DNA of 64,000 nt from contig OZ020248.1 in the NCBI GenBank assembly GCA_963971285.1, positions 23,457,873-23,521,872 of the forward strand, read 5' to 3'. Made by a program: the position numbers and the translations under genes. This DNA comes from Astropecten irregularis. Lineage: Eukaryota; Echinodermata; Asteroidea; Paxillosida; Astropectinidae. Each line of letters opens with the position of its first letter. Within the stretch, counting starts at the first letter, position 1. This document shows positions 45,756 through 59,821 of the stretch, one piece after another. A model generated the notes under the pieces. The model worked only from the letters and a program-made list of their open reading frames with translations, did not search any database and was not told the origin of the DNA.

Positions 45756-46084
45756 CCTACATACATGTACATGTACATGGGCTCAAACACTGTGTACAAT
45801 CTGTTCCCATCCACAAGAATTGAGCTTGTGTACAAGTTTACATGTAGGGCCTGTTTGTTTCATGCAAAGGATCCGATATTTTTGGATCCACCTCCTAATC
45901 CTATGCAGGGTACGCTAAAATGGGATCCGGATCTGCAGGATTCGTCCGAAACAAACAGGCCCGTAGTTCTGACACCTGGCCTAAAATGCAAATTTATCAA
46001 ATCATCAATCAAACATGGCTTATCTTTGCTATGAATCTAATTACATGTACGTGTATGTACAGCTTCAGCAAAATGAGATTCATA

Positions 46085-46330
46085 GGGCGTTTACGAAACA
46101 GAGGCTTGTGCTCTGTCGCAGGCTCCGGCTCCATTTTCATGAATCCATTCCAAAATAAAGGGTATCAAAATAGAGGTTTTTTGGCTGCGGTACGGAAGTA
46201 GATTCTTTAGTTTGAAAAGGAAAACAAATCTCCAGCTTCAATAAAAAAAAATACATCCTATATTTTCAGCACATGGATGACATAGCTGGAGCCTGAGCCT
46301 GAGCCTGAGCCTCAGTTTCGTAAACCCCCA
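46085..46330. mobile_element. Family C element flanked by TA
   Basis: GGGCGTTTACGAAACAGAGGC to CAGTTTCGTAAACCCCCA with GAGCCTGAGCCTGAGCC hexamers at the right. The core has AAATAGAGGTTTTTTGGCTG and GTAGATTCTTTAGTTTG. TA lies outside on both sides. Confidence 0.85.
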
Positions 46331-46734
46331 TAGTTACATATTCTATGTAAAATGCAAAGTTGGAAAATCGGGAGCCACGATATTGCAAGATCGCTCGGTG
46401 GCAAATGTAAATTGTGCACTGACGATGTACACGTATTATACACTTGAAGGAAGCGCAGCCGCTTGTTTAAAAACACACCTGGATGCTAATAGCATGAAAT
46501 CCAGGGGGAACAAAAACAAAAACCTAGAGCTGCATGTTCACACACAAGACACACAACATGCAGGCAACAATAATGGCCGCTGGGCAGGATTTATGGAAAA
46601 CACGTGATAAAATAACCCCGGGACTAAAAAAAAATCCGAAAAAGAAATCCTCATAGGGTAGATAAGCATGCATGTAATCATAGAGCAATCTACTGACACG
46701 ACTGTACATGTTATATACTGTAACATGCACAATA

Positions 46735-47161
46735 GGCACATTCTCACACACCAAAAAAGCGGGACTATTTGGGTCGCGATTTGGAGTGCGACTCAAATAG
46801 TCGCGCAATTTGTGTGGGGACACAAATAATCGCGACTTTTAGTGCGATTTGGAGCGCACTCCAAATCGCACTAATTTTGCGTCTTTTTGCAAATAGTCGC
46901 GATTATTTGCTGTGTGAACGGTGCACCAAAAAATACCGTTTTTTTATATCCCATCATGCAAGGCGCCAGGCGGGCCCGGGAGTTAATCATAGGATGCATG
47001 CCAATTTCACGCTTCACTGCGCATGGGCAGTTTGATAGAAATCGTAGAAATTTGGGTCGCACTTTTTTGGCTGTGGGAACACAACAAAAAGCGCGACTAT
47101 TTGGATTGCGATTTGGAGTGCGACCCAAATAGTCGCGCTTTTTGGTGTGTGAGAACGTGCC
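46735..47161. mobile_element. Inverted-repeat element (427 bp) flanked by TA
   Basis: Ends GGCACATTCTCACACACC and GGTGTGTGAGAACGTGCC are flanked by TA on both sides. Several GCGACTATTTG and GATTTGGAGTGCGAC copies alternate in both orientations inside each half. It has no transposase. Confidence 0.9.
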
Positions 47162-47164
47162 TAA

Positions 47165-48650
47165 TATGTCAAAACATATGTTGACAGCGTGAATATGGTG
47201 AATGATGAATGCCTACAAGCTAGTACACTGTATCATGCAAATGTGGAGATATGCAAATTTTGCATTCTGCATATAAATTTGAATGCAAAATCTTGTCAAA
47301 CTGAATCCCAATAAAAGTTAAGCTACATAGATTTAGGCCAAGTAAAACAAAATATATGTTTCTCGTCCCCGCCCGCCTCGATTTTGGTTTGATTTTTTAT
47401 TTTCAAAAAATGAGATTTTTTGTTGTTGAAAACTTCGTTTTTAACATTGAAAAATCCCGAAATCCCATCGTGAAAAGAATATTTTCAACGTCGTAGCTTT
47501 CTTCATAGACTCTTTTGTATCGTACCATCTGATATTTATGCATTTGTAAACGTCTATATATTCAATTTCTGGCTCTGCATTGAATTTTATATGCTTAGAG
47601 GTGCTAACACTTGATGCTAACATTATTAAAACATTGTAAATATGTTAATTTCTTGTGTGAATTACAATGTCTCCATTATTTTAATGTTTTGCGTGATTGG
47701 AAGAACACACGAGATTAACAAAAATCTCAGATGGCGGCCATTTTGAAAAATTAAAAAATAAAAAGCCCCTCTTTTTCATTTTTTTTTAAAATCCGGACGA
47801 GAAACATATTTATTTTTTTTTACTTGGTCTTACATGTAAAGGTACAGTACAGGATTGGTAACATACCCCAAAACTAGAGCCAGTGGAAACAACATGAATA
47901 AGGAGACAAGGGAAAATCAATCATCAAAGTTTAAGTGAAACCTCAATGACTGCCCCTCCCCCATCTCCCTGATCAAGGTATTTCACTTTGCAAAACAATA
48001 ACATGGCAGGACTTAAGAGGCAAAAAATAATCATGAAAACACAATACATGTACATTGATAACTTTAATAAATAAAAATTGATACATGTAGACATGTATGT
48101 ACATGTACAAGTATGGCAAGCACGGCTGTGTGTTTATAAATTGTGTGTTGATTAAAACTTGATTGTTTTATTTTATTTGAATGAAGGTATTGTTTGTTTG
48201 ACTGCCGATTTGCAAATTGATTTGTCTTTCTATCATCTTGTTTGTTTGTTTGCTTAAATTGCTAATCTTCTAAGAATGTTATTTTTTATGAAAATTGATA
48301 ATTTTGTTTATCAATTTATTACATTATATACTGTACACACATGTATACAGTGTATACTATACTTGTACAAGGATGAATTAGCCTTTGAGAAAGATCCTGC
48401 TAGGATAAATTGAATCATCAAATAACACAAGGGAAACTGACTGGATTAATTTTAAGTCAAATCAGAGGATATAGGCCTATTGAGTGTAAATTTATACAAA
48501 TTATTGAAATTTGTTACAAGGTCATCTGCTAAATGTGGTTGATAACAAAAAATTGTTGAGTAACCAAGTGCAAATTTGGCTTCAAATGTTCATCATTGAT
48601 TAATATTTAACCTTTTTGAAAAATATTCTTAATTCCACAACCACCTGGCT
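47165..48650. other. AT-rich intron DNA without recognised gene
   Basis: I saw no exon or clear element. A TACATGTA cluster lies near 48050-48115, and AGCCTTTGAGAAAGATCCTG at 48381 matches the family H interior. Confidence 0.4.
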
Positions 48651-48995
48651 ATGTGTGTTCACAAAAACAACAACTGGCAACTCTTGCTGGACCAATTTTG
48701 CTTGCTGGATGGGCAGGCAATGTGCTTTTCGGAGATTACGCTGACAATTTTGTCAAAAGGCCAAATGTCAGCTGGCTGTCTCATAAAGCACTGGGATGTT
48801 GTTTTATCTAAATTACACAGTCAGGTCTCAGAAACTGCAATTTGTCACATGCCAACCCGGAAAGACCTGGCAATTGCAGAAAATTATACAACCGGTAGGT
48901 TGGTGCTAGGACTGACGTGCTCTTTTTTTTGGGTGCAAATTCAAATGAAAACATCAGTATTGACGATGATAATGTTTGTGAGATCTCAAGCCTGA
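48651..48995 (+). other. Unassigned open stretch (114 codons)
   Basis: An open frame on the plus strand, antisense to TMEM184, starts MCVHKNNNWQLLLDQFCLL. No motif, membrane span or known family is recognised, and no splice context was identified. It has no visible repeat copies in the window, so it may be chance. Listed for completeness only. Confidence 0.12.
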
Positions 48996-49360
48996 GGCAC
49001 AATAAAAGATACTTGGGTCTCGCATTACTGTGGAAGGTACTGTGTACATTCCTACACTTGTACTTATACATGTAGGTTGATCCCTAACCCTCAACAATAG
49101 GCCTAACACACAAGACAAGTGCTGCTTACCACATAATGTTACACATGGAAAGTACAAAGTAGACAAATATTTTCCATTACTTAGAGACACTAACAAGGAT
49201 GCCAGTGTATCATTGTCTGGGAGTTTATCCACCATCAATACTTTTTAATACAACAGACATTAAAAAGCCCTTCCAGCATGTCCGTCTGTTAACCGTCCGG
49301 TGGAACTGTCCCACAGTCTCCACAAGGGGAACTGGATCAGTTGGTCTTAATGGCCGTACG

Positions 49361-49726
49361 TACTATCATACTTTGGTAAGAAACCAAAACAGAAATGTTC
49401 ACAGATTTACGTAAAACTTACAGGGTATGAAGATGGTGGTGGTAGAAGCATACAGGGGGTACTGTTAAAATTTTTCCACCTGAAATGGTGTACGTACATG
49501 TATTTATCCAGAAATTAGTAAAACAACGACCAAAAATCTTGTTGATCTTTTAAAAGATAAAAAAAAAAAGAGAAAAGACTTAAGAAATACTGTGGCTGTT
49601 TTTTACTGTTTTCTCAAAAAGTGGGCACCGTATGGGAATGAAATTTTCACAGATGACTGTTACTGATATTTCTACCCATGAATCTGTATTTCTTTGATAA
49701 AAACCAAAGTATGATATTACCTTTAA
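49361..49726 (-). mobile_element. Family A element
   Basis: Starts TACTATCATACTTTGGTAAG (left TTAA lost) and ends CCAAAGTATGATATTACCTTTAA with TTAA at 49723-49726. Confidence 0.88.
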
Positions 49727-50079
49727 AACTATGCATTAGTAAACTGTGGTAACTGTGGTTAATACAATTTTGGAACTAGGAAGGAAACAGAATCTGTTCT
49801 TCCATGGCACAGAAATTTTTTGACTGGATTCCATCAAATATCACGACCAGTCCGACAATCCTGAGACTGCTGTGTTGCATCATGTGTACATAATTAATTT
49901 TGCGTTAAATTTATTAAGGGCTAAAAAAACTTTTCTAGCCCAGTGGGATGGTAAAAACAAAAAACGAGGCTTGATTGTCGTACTTAACAATGGGTGATAC
50001 AAGTACCCTTCGTTCCCATTGACAATTCTTGCTATAGGAACTTCTCATGCAATTTTGGGCAGAGACTAAGAGCTTAAAG

Positions 50080-50220
50080 GTACAATACATGATTGGTAAA
50101 GATCACAGGACATCACTCATACTTTGCCTGATCAAACATGTACATGAAATAATAAACCTGTGAAAATTTGAGCTCAATCGGACATCTGAGTCACGAGAAA
50201 ATAGCGGAAAACCCGACTTG
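50080..50220. repeat. AAAGGTACARTACAKGATTGGTA repeat fragment
   Basis: The phrase AGGTACAATACATGATTGG occurs here, at about 47838 and at about 59137. The following GAGCTCAATCGGACATCTGA also occurs inverted in the family A copy at 31.4 kb. It may be a second TTAA-type family for which no complete copy is seen. Confidence 0.5.
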
Positions 50221-50261
50221 ATTTTTCTTTTAAAACATGAAGATTACCGGTAGTTTACTTT

Positions 50262-50450
50262 TTGTTTGTTCCAAAAATCGTTTGGACGAACGATCTTTGG
50301 AAAAGACACTAAATCTTGATTTCCTTGAAAAACCCAGCATCTGATGAACCAAGATTTCCCATGGTGACTGTTTGCACTGTTTACGAACTGTTGAGTCCAT
50401 TTTCTGTCTCAAACTCAATACATTTTTTTGGAGGCCTTGCAAATTCTATA
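50262..50450 (-). repeat. Dispersed segment MDSTVRKQCKQ, copy 2 (inverted)
   Basis: Near-identical reverse copy of 42717-42885. The frame MDSTVRKQCKQSPWEILVHQ stays open and diverges only at its end. Confidence 0.6.
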
Positions 50451-50914
50451 TGCTCCCTTTATTAAGCACTGTGCACGTACCCATGGCAGGCCAATACAGT
50501 ATGTATACATTTATACGGTACATATACACTGTATGCTCCAAAGTAATTACTGCATTATAAATATTCCAGCCCGCAGCCTAACACTTCCAATCCCACGCAC
50601 ACTCTGTGTGCGTATACAGTATAATATACATGTATATGGCACCACCTTCCCAACCACTGGGCATCAAGCTGGCTCGTTACCATGCAAAGCAAGACAAGGT
50701 TGTTTTTTTTTCCTTAGTCTTTTCGTTTTATTTTACAAGCGTACAGTGCAAATGAGCCTTCTTCCATATGGAGCAGTTTGCGGCGTGATTTGTGACGGCA
50801 CGTTACATCCGTAAACATCGTACATCCATCCATTAACCTTAAGAACAATTTATGGAAGCACATTCGAAGATACAGTAATGTACATGAACATGCCAGAGTT
50901 CTCCCCAGGTTTTC

Positions 50915-51409
50915 TTAAAGAGGATGTTCAACACGCAACAAACTTCACTTTATTTGTTAGAACTATAATCCTTAAATTACTTGACATGAGAAGAAAAAAA
51001 AAAGAGAAAGAGAGTCTTTTTTGATGATTTTTTTCTCAACAATGCTCAACCCGCTAGCTCCCCAAAATTCAGATTCTCTGAATTTCATCAATGGGGGCAG
51101 CAGACAAATCTGTGTGATTTTGTGACATCACATAATTATGGGAGCCTTTTGTTTAAAAGAAAAGGCACCCATATCTGACGTCAGGGAATTACACAGATTT
51201 GTCTGCTGCCCCCATTGACGAAATCCAGAGCATCTGAATTTTGGGGAGCTTGCGGGCTGAGAGAAAAATCATAAAAAAGACTCTCTTTCTGTGTTCAGTG
51301 TGAGATACATGTACAGTAAATATGATTGTTTTTCTCATGTCAAGTAATTTAAGGATTATAGTTGTAACAAATAAAGCGATGTTTGTTGAGTGTTGAACAT
51401 TCTCTTTAA
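50915..51409. mobile_element. Long-TIR element (495 bp) flanked by TTAA
   Basis: TTAA at 50915-50918 and 51406-51409. The ends AGAGGATGTTCAACACGC and TGTTGAACATTCTCT are inverted, and the arms continue for about 190 bp (AATCCTTAAATTACTTGACA, TCTGCTGCCCCCATTGA and their complements). The sequence is unrelated to family A. Confidence 0.9.
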
Positions 51410-51856
51410 AAAATGTGGGTGAATTGGTAGCTAGGGACAATTTGGGAAGCTACTGTATTATACTGGTGATTTCTTTTCACACTACAAGCTCTTAACCCGG
51501 GTATAGCTCGACCCAGGGCTAACTTCAATCCTGCATACATGTACATGTATATAGTCTGAGAAACACATTTTAGGCGTCCATATTTTTCATTCTGTAATTT
51601 ACATGCATAAATACATAGGACAATTGTATATCAAATTGCAGGAGAAACATACTTAAGCAAACAGGGCCTCCAAAAAGGTGCACCAGACATGTGCCCAGAC
51701 ACCCCTAGGGCCAAAACCTTGCACCCCAACCAGTCTTGAGTGCACCTTTCTGGAGACTGCTACTGACATGAATACACAGATCAAGATGTAGATCAGGCAA
51801 GCGAATCAAAATTCATGAGTCACCAGCCAAGCAGTAATGTTTTGGGCCTTCAGCTA

Positions 51857-52215
51857 TTAAAGGTAGTATCATACTTTGGTAGCATACCGAAACAGAAATC
51901 TCCACAGATTTACCTATAGAACGTACAGGGTTTAAAGATGGTGATGGTAGAAACATACCGTTCAAATTTTTGAAACTGAAATGCTGTATTTATCCAGAAA
52001 AGAGTAAAAACCCATGATCCAAAAGATCAACATAATGGTGACAAAATTTATTAAATACAGTAGGCGTTTTTCACCGTTTTCTAAAAAAAAAAGTGGCCAC
52101 CATATGGGACTGGGAATTTCAAAGAAGACTGTTAACTGTATCAACTTTTTGTATATTTTTGCCCATAAATCTGTATTTCTTTGACATAGTATGAAAAATA
52201 TGAAATAACCTTTAA
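51857..52215 (-). mobile_element. Family A TTAA element, full length
   Basis: TTAA at 51857-51860 and 52212-52215; AGGTAGTATCATACTTTGG at the left. The right terminus is partly degraded (ATAGTATGAAAAATATGAAA). Confidence 0.85.
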
Positions 52216-52439
52216 CATGTTTAATGTTGCTATCGTTGGTGACCCCTGTAAATCGTACAAGGACATACATGTATGCCAATATGGAGCACAGCTGTGTATG
52301 TACTGTAGCTGACAAGGATCACAGTGAACAACGCCTTGATCCATATTACCTTGAATAGTGGCAGCAATGTGTTCTCCTAGAAAGACCGTTCTAACACAGC
52401 TAAAACCGACATATAAATTGAGACCATGCAATTTTGTCT

Positions 52440-53167
<728 letters not shown>

Positions 53168-53199
53168 TCATTTAATACAATGGTTCCAAGATATTTGGT

Positions 53200-53300
53200 A
53201 CAACAAGCCTTGAATTTAACGGAGACCATGGCCTTCATTGCGCTGGTTCTTGGCCTTCATGCCACCTTCAAATGTTTCCATAAAAATTATGGTATGGCAC
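53200..53300. repeat. GCAAGGGGCACTTCC-family repeat, inverted partial copy
   Basis: CAAGCCTTGAATTTAACGGAG and TTCTTGGCCTTCATGCCACC are the reverse complement of 32160-32250. Followed by four short CAATGACCAGG-type repeats (53320-53410). Confidence 0.65.
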
Positions 53301-53419
53301 CAAGGAAATGAGCAGGGTCACTGTGGCAATAACCAGGGTGACTATTAAGCAATGACCAGGGGCACCTAGACAATGGCCAGGTGCAACAAGGCAATGACCA
53401 GGTACGCCAAGGCAACTGG

Positions 53420-56400
53420 CCCACTAACAATGTACAAATATTTAAACTCAATCTTTGAGAATACAACAGTTTTGTGTTTTTTCTGTAAAATAGATCCAGT
53501 TAAATGTTCAGCATATAAAGATGATTAATAACCTGCAGTATATTTATTTAAATCTCTTTCTTGCACAAAATGCATCTAGTAACATTCCTCAGGGATGAGA
53601 TTCACCAATGATAAAGATGTCTGAAAACAGCTGACGGGGAGCATAAAACGTCTGAAATCTGAACATCTCATGAATATACTTTTGTACACAGCCTGTGAGA
53701 AAAAAAAATCTGAAATCGAACACAAAAAAAATCTGAAATCAGATTTTAATTTGAGAAATCTCATCCCTGATTCTTTCATAAAACCAAATTCCTAAATCAC
53801 TGCTGTCAACGTACATGTAGTTTTTTGTAAACGTATACGTGTACATGATGTATAATTTACAACTGAAGTATGCAATTTTTGTAAATATCTCATGGCAACT
53901 GTAGGCCTAATTGTATTTTCATAGTCTGGTTTGAATTTGTACAATTAGCTCAACGGTTCCCTTCACCAACATCACTCTATCCATTGACAGTTTTTTGACA
54001 CCATGTACTGTACACACCAACAATCCATTCACTTCCAAGGACTTGGAGTGCACACATGTAAAGCTGAGCAAATAAAACAGGTAGGAAGACCAACCCAAAG
54101 CCAGACCTTGATTTTTAAGGAGAGTGAGAGTGATCAAAAAAAGAGCTCCTTAACAATTTAAGGAGAGCTGCCCTTTTTCCAAACATCGCATGAATTTTTC
54201 CAGCCGACATTTACCCTTTACAGAAAACACAAAAATTGTAATTATTTTTTTGGAATTTTGTTCATGAGGACAAGCCAAATTTCGCATGATTTTTGTAAGT
54301 TGATTTAATGAGAGCGATTTGCAGCTCTCCTCATTTTCATTAAAATGAAAGACCTGAAAAGCCCATAATTTCTTGCTCTTGTTTGTTTGTGTGTACTCGG
54401 TGTCTGAGATCAAGTTGCAAATCTCAGAATCTCAGCTGCCCAACGTGTAACTGCATATTACCCGAGCCCGGCAGCATACTGTACGACAAACAGTTAATAA
54501 TGAAATATTATTATGCATTATTATGAATGGAGAAATCCCAGCCATATGTCACACGACGGACCGTCTGTACTGTACTGTAGGGCTGACATAACGCTTGATC
54601 GGGCTTTACCTGTTTTGGAATTCGGCCCGAAGCTAAGAGGAACTCTGGGATCTCGGGCTCGGCTCTAAGATTTTAATATTGTTGACCTGTTTCATACATG
54701 TGAGTTCTCCTTTACGGTGCGACTGAGGTACATGTATTCTCAGCATGTTCACTGGACAATTGCCTACACGTACATGTACATGTACACGTATAGTGTACAT
54801 GTACACGTACACACGCATGCAAATGGACTGTCAAGACTACTAGGCGAAGGACTCGATGCACAGCAAGGCTGCAATTTGTACCATATGGTACACAATCTAC
54901 GAATACTGACGACTTACAAAATTCCTATACACTAAATTTGGAAATAAAGACTTTAAAACTAAAGATTTTAACAGAAGTTCATTAGTTTCATTTGGGGATA
55001 GCAGTGTTTGAAAGACCAAAATAACCAAACATCCTAATCTACCATTTGTAACAAAAAAAATAATAATACAATTATGGAAATCTAAACAAAAACAACTTGC
55101 CCCCCCAAAAAAAAATTCTGACATCTATCAAAAAAAAATAAATAAAGACACAAACAAACAGACAAACGGGCTGGTTTTAAACCAAAATGGCAAAGTACTG
55201 AACATTTTGTAATTTTACTCAACAGGGCAAAAAGGTAAGTGGCATTTGGTGTCATGTCCGTTACAGTCACAAGAAGTGCATTTTCTCTACAAATATTCAA
55301 TGAAATTACATAAAATGTATTATGTCACTGATAGTTAAATGTGTCTGATAAGCCTAATTAAAATTGTTTGCAAACTGCCAATCCAACTATATGATCCTCT
55401 GAATAAGGCAAAAACTGTGTAATTGTCATGTCCGTTACGCTGGAATTGCCCACATGTAAACTTGTGCATTTTGAAAATAGGTACGTTTATGTAGTAGGCC
55501 TATACAATGTAAGCCACTAAGTGGTACGTAAATGCAGTGCCAATTCTTGAACACAACCCAGTTAAATTTAAGGGTTGATTTACTCCTCTAACTTTCACAA
55601 TTTACATGTATACATGTAGCAAATGAGACAAATTTATGTTACAAATTTATACCCTCGCATAAAACTAAAATTGAACCTTTTATTGAGACCGTTCATTCAT
55701 AAATTTGTGCAGCCCCCAGATTATGGAATAGATTGCCACTTGAAATATGAAAAGCCCTATATCAATATCAATCTAGACAATTTAAGTCAAATCTACAAAC
55801 CCATTCCAGGGCATTTCCACGGTTTTGGAACATTTTGTAACATACATGTACATGTAGCTAGGCCCTACCTTTTTTTGCATATTTTGTGGTAGGCCTACAT
55901 GTATAGGCCTATTTGCTGATTCCAATTAAACATTTTTAAATTTTCAAGAATGATTGTTCAATGAATAGGTCAAAGTCAATGTTCTTGTCCTCTTGTCACT
56001 TAGCCTTGTCACTGAAAAACTTCAGGCCCTCCTAACTCATTAGATGGGCCAGGGGCCAATTTCATAAAACTGGTAAGCACAATAATTTGCTACTTAAGCA
56101 TGACATTTCTGTCTTAATAAAAACAGGGTTAACAACCAAATTTCCATGTGTTGTGTATCACTTGTGATTGTTCTTTGACCGTTTTTCGCTGACCATGAAT
56201 ATCAAATGGAATTTTCAATGGTTGTTTGTTTTATTGGGCGAGACATTTTTGTGCTAAGCAAATTTTTGTGCTTAACAGTTTTATGAAATTGGCCCCTGGT
56301 CATTGTTGGGGCTGATGAGTAGTTAGCAGCAGTTTATTACTTGTATTACCCTTGTTTAATTAGCATTACAGCATTTAGGAGCTCTTGCAGCGCGATACAT

Positions 56401-57290
56401 GTTTATTGCACATTATTACAATTATTATTATCATAACCTTGAGATAGGCCTACATGTTAAACACGGCATGACCGTGGAAGCATTCTGAGTACCACTTGAA
56501 CACAGGTGGCTGGCTGATGGCTTGGGACACCGCCAACATAGTGTGTGAGGCTGAGAATGCTTCAGCCTACTACATAGCACTCGAATGGCAATCCAGTGCT
56601 TACAATCCTGCTTTGAACAGCCGTGTGTCATCTTAAAATGACTTAAATTAATCTCCTAAGTTTTCCTGATGATTGACAAGACTCATTAAAACGAGATGAA
56701 AGCAGTTATAGACCCTATAATGGAGATCAAAGGATTTCACTTAATAAACCTACAATGTACAATGTAGATGTACAATAGCTACCTTGAAAATGAACTCAGT
56801 TCAACATGGCCAATGGATTGCAAAATACGCAAAATGAATGCAAAAATCTTACTTTCACTCAAAACTGTCAGACCAAAATGTATAATTTCAAAATATTTTC
56901 TGATTTATCAATCAGAAAATATCATGAAAATTAGTATTTCTTATCTCAAAAATCTTACTGAATCTGATAAAATCTTAGGTAGTGGCCAGGTAAAAACACC
57001 ATTGAACGACAACATGTAGGCCTATGCAGTGTCTATAACAACATTCTGCATATTTAAATTATTTAAGACTTCAGAGCTTCATAATTTGCACAAGTTGCAA
57101 GTGCGTCATTATGATCATCCGACAGTCTGTGGGAAATATCAAATGAAATTTCATTACAGAATCTTATAATAAAAATGGGGCTCCACAATCTTCAATGAAA
57201 CCTGCTCATTATTAAATTTATTGCATAAATGTTGGTTTATAAATTCAAGTATTGGTGTATATACATGTTTATGTACAGTATGACAGATGC
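53420..57290. other. Mostly featureless AT-rich region
   Basis: No exon was recognised on either strand, including a deliberate search for the TMEM184 N-terminal exon. Recognised pieces are a TACATGTA cluster at 54765-54805, a GTCATGTCCGTTAC repeat at 55250-55440 (shared with 5985-6003) and the fold-back element at 56050-56298. Confidence 0.4.
56050..56298. mobile_element. Fold-back element with CAGGGGCCAATTTCAT ends
   Basis: CAGGGGCCAATTTCATAAAA and TTTTATGAAATTGGCCCCTG are perfectly inverted; the core is CTTAATAAAAACAGGGTTAAC. The 8 bp outside each end do not match. Confidence 0.88.
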
Positions 57291-57302
57291 ACGTACAGTG
57301 GG

Positions 57303-57605
57303 GGTACTGTGGCCTAGTGGTCTGGCGTGTCGATTTCAAGAACCTGTGATCAATCTACAGATTGTGGGTTCGAATCCAGCCATGGGCTAGTGGTGCTTGC
57401 ATCCTTGGGCAAGACGCTTTGTCACATGTTGCTCCTCTTCACCCAGGTGTAAATGGGTACCTGCGAGGGTAGAGATGGCTTTGTGGTTTGATTAGCCTCT
57501 GTGCGCCCTATGGCCCGATGACCAGGGCTAAGAATAATGTATACATAACAGCACTTTGATCTTCTTGGAAAAATGCTTTATAAATGCCTGTTATTATTAT
57601 TACAT
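57303..57605 (+). mobile_element. tRNA-derived SINE with ATT tail
   Basis: The head has TGGCCTAGTGGTCTGGCG (A box) and GTGGGTTCGAATCCAGCC (B box). The body has CTTGGGCAAGACGCTTTGTC and CACCCAGGTGTAAATGGGTA, and the end ATGCCTGTTATTATTATTAC is an ATT tail. The structure is that of a complete invertebrate SINE with an RNA polymerase III promoter and a central conserved region. A decayed relative lies at 7550-7730. Confidence 0.88.
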
Positions 57606-57974
57606 GTATTACTGTACACTTACATGACATACATGTACAGTAATTACATGTAAAACAAACAGTGCACATGTCATTACACTCTACGACTGTACATATCATG
57701 TCCAACATGTCCATACACTTTTATTATCTAAAGAAAATACTGTGTACACTATCTCACAGCTGATAAATAAATTAGCGATTTAATCACGACTAACAATAGA
57801 ATGTTGCCATGACAACTTTAATGGAAGGCCAAAGGAGATAGATCTATATATGTATACTTAGCTTTTGCAAGGTTTCTGTCAAAGTACATCATGACTACAC
57901 ATGTAAACTAGAACAGCGAAGCTTTCATGGCTCGCTGCAGCCTTATGTGCAGTTACAAACATGATAGCAAACAC

Positions 57975-58800
57975 CCATCCATTTCACACACACCCATCCC
58001 CCCCCAAAAATCAACATTTTGAAACAATAGAAAAAAATTCAAAAATTTTCATTTACAATAATAACATCATTCTTTTGGACAACACACCCATCCAAAAAAA
58101 AAAAAAAAAAAAATCAACATTTTGAAACAATAGAAAAAACCTAAAAATTTTGAAACAATAGAAAAAATTTCAACATTTTTCAATTACAATAATACAGGGC
58201 TCGAAATATCCACTAGACCGTGGACCGAGTCTAGTAATTTCAGTGTCGGTCTAGTAATGTGTGTACTGTACAAGTCCGGCTGTCCAGTGATTTTGTTTCC
58301 TTGCACAATTAAAATGGTGCCAAAATTGATGAATTTTTGACACACTGTTGCACATATTTACAGTTTTTCTATGTACAGTACATGAATGCCACAGGTCTAT
58401 TGAAAAAAGTTCAGGTCTAGTAAAATGCTTCAGTTACTAGACCTGCTGTTCAGTGCTTTTTTTCACGAAATTCAAGCCCTGATAATAACCACATTATTTT
58501 GGATAACACACCCATCTAAAAAAAAAAAAAAAAAAAAAAACCAACATTTTGAAACAATAGAAAAAACTTCAACATTTTGAAATAATAGAAAAAACTTCAA
58601 CATTTTTCATTTACAATAATAACAACATTATTTTGAATAACACACCCATCTTAAAAAAAAAAAAAAAAAAATCAACATTTTGAAACAATAGAAACAACTT
58701 TAACATTTTGAAACAATAGAAAACAATTCAACATTTTTCATTTACAATAGTAACAACATAATTTGGGACAACGCACCCATCAAAAAAAAAAAATGGCGGT
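57975..58800. repeat. Poly-A-linked tandem repeat, unit about 115 bp
   Basis: About five units each have ACACACCCATC, a poly-A run of up to about 22, TCAACATTTTGAAACAATAG repeated once or twice, and CATTTACAATAATAACA. The array is split by the element 58198-58482. Confidence 0.88.
58198..58482. mobile_element. CAGGGCTCGAAAT element inside the tandem array
   Basis: Ends CAGGGCTCGAAATATCC and CACGAAATTCAAGCCCTG. ATAATA lies directly outside on both sides; removing the insert and one ATAATA restores the array consensus. A sister copy lies at 36630-36955. Confidence 0.85.
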
Positions 58801-59821
58801 TCAAGCACATACTAAAAAACTTTAACATTTCACGCGGACGGCCGAACGGTACGACGGACGGACGGGATGAACGGTACTACTACATAGGCTTCGCTTTGCT
58901 TCGCAGCTCGCCAAAAAGCAAGGCTTGAAAAAGCATTGGAATCTATCTTGTCTATGGTCGAAATAATGTTAATTTGGTCACTCAGTTGGGGCGGGGATTT
59001 CAATGTAATTTGTGACCAGCTCTGTATTGTACATGTGTATCTAGTCCCAATATTAAGCACTGCATATTCGCACTTTGTTTTGGTTATTTTCTGGTTTCTA
59101 GTAACTAATAGACAGGATGTACATGTAGATCTTGAAGGTACAGTACAGGAATGGTAACATACCCAAACAGAAATATGTTCACCTTAGGCCCTATCTATAT
59201 TAATTAGTGCTGTGCTTTTTATTGATTAACCCACACGGATTAAACGTTTCCGTTTACTAATTTTCAAAAAAGATTAACCGAAACCAACACCAAAAAAATA
59301 TGGGCCCACTATAGCTCACGTTTGGTTCATGCTAAAAAAACATAAGTCGTTTATTTTGTCCATTCCGCCAAGTAGAAACACACCGTTCATATATTTGATC
59401 TGAAAAAAACATCGTAAAAAGCCTTCCGATTGCGATTAAGATCCCCGTAAAATATTCTGACCGTCCTTCTACCTCCATGTTGAACTGTTCCAAAGTAGGC
59501 CTACCATCATGATGCGTCAGTTGCATTTTTCCTGACCGGGGGTCAGACAAGTTGACGGGTGGGACAACTCGACTTGAGACAGGTCGACCGGTGAGACAGG
59601 ACGACCATTGAGACAGGTCGACCGGTGAGACAGGCCTAGACAGGTCGACCGTTGAGACAGGTCGACCGGTGAGATATATAATCGAAGCCTTTCACGGCTT
59701 CCCGTGGGCTCAACGCTCGCTGAATAAAGGCCTCGTCCGGTGAGATTAGACAGGTCGTCTGCTGTATTCGTGCCCGTGTATCGAAGCGATTCACAGCGTT
59801 CCCGTTGGCTTAACGCGCGCT

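Noticed and set aside
57303..57380. tRNA gene
   Set aside because: The tRNA-like head continues into a SINE body and an ATT tail without a terminator at the end of the tRNA part.
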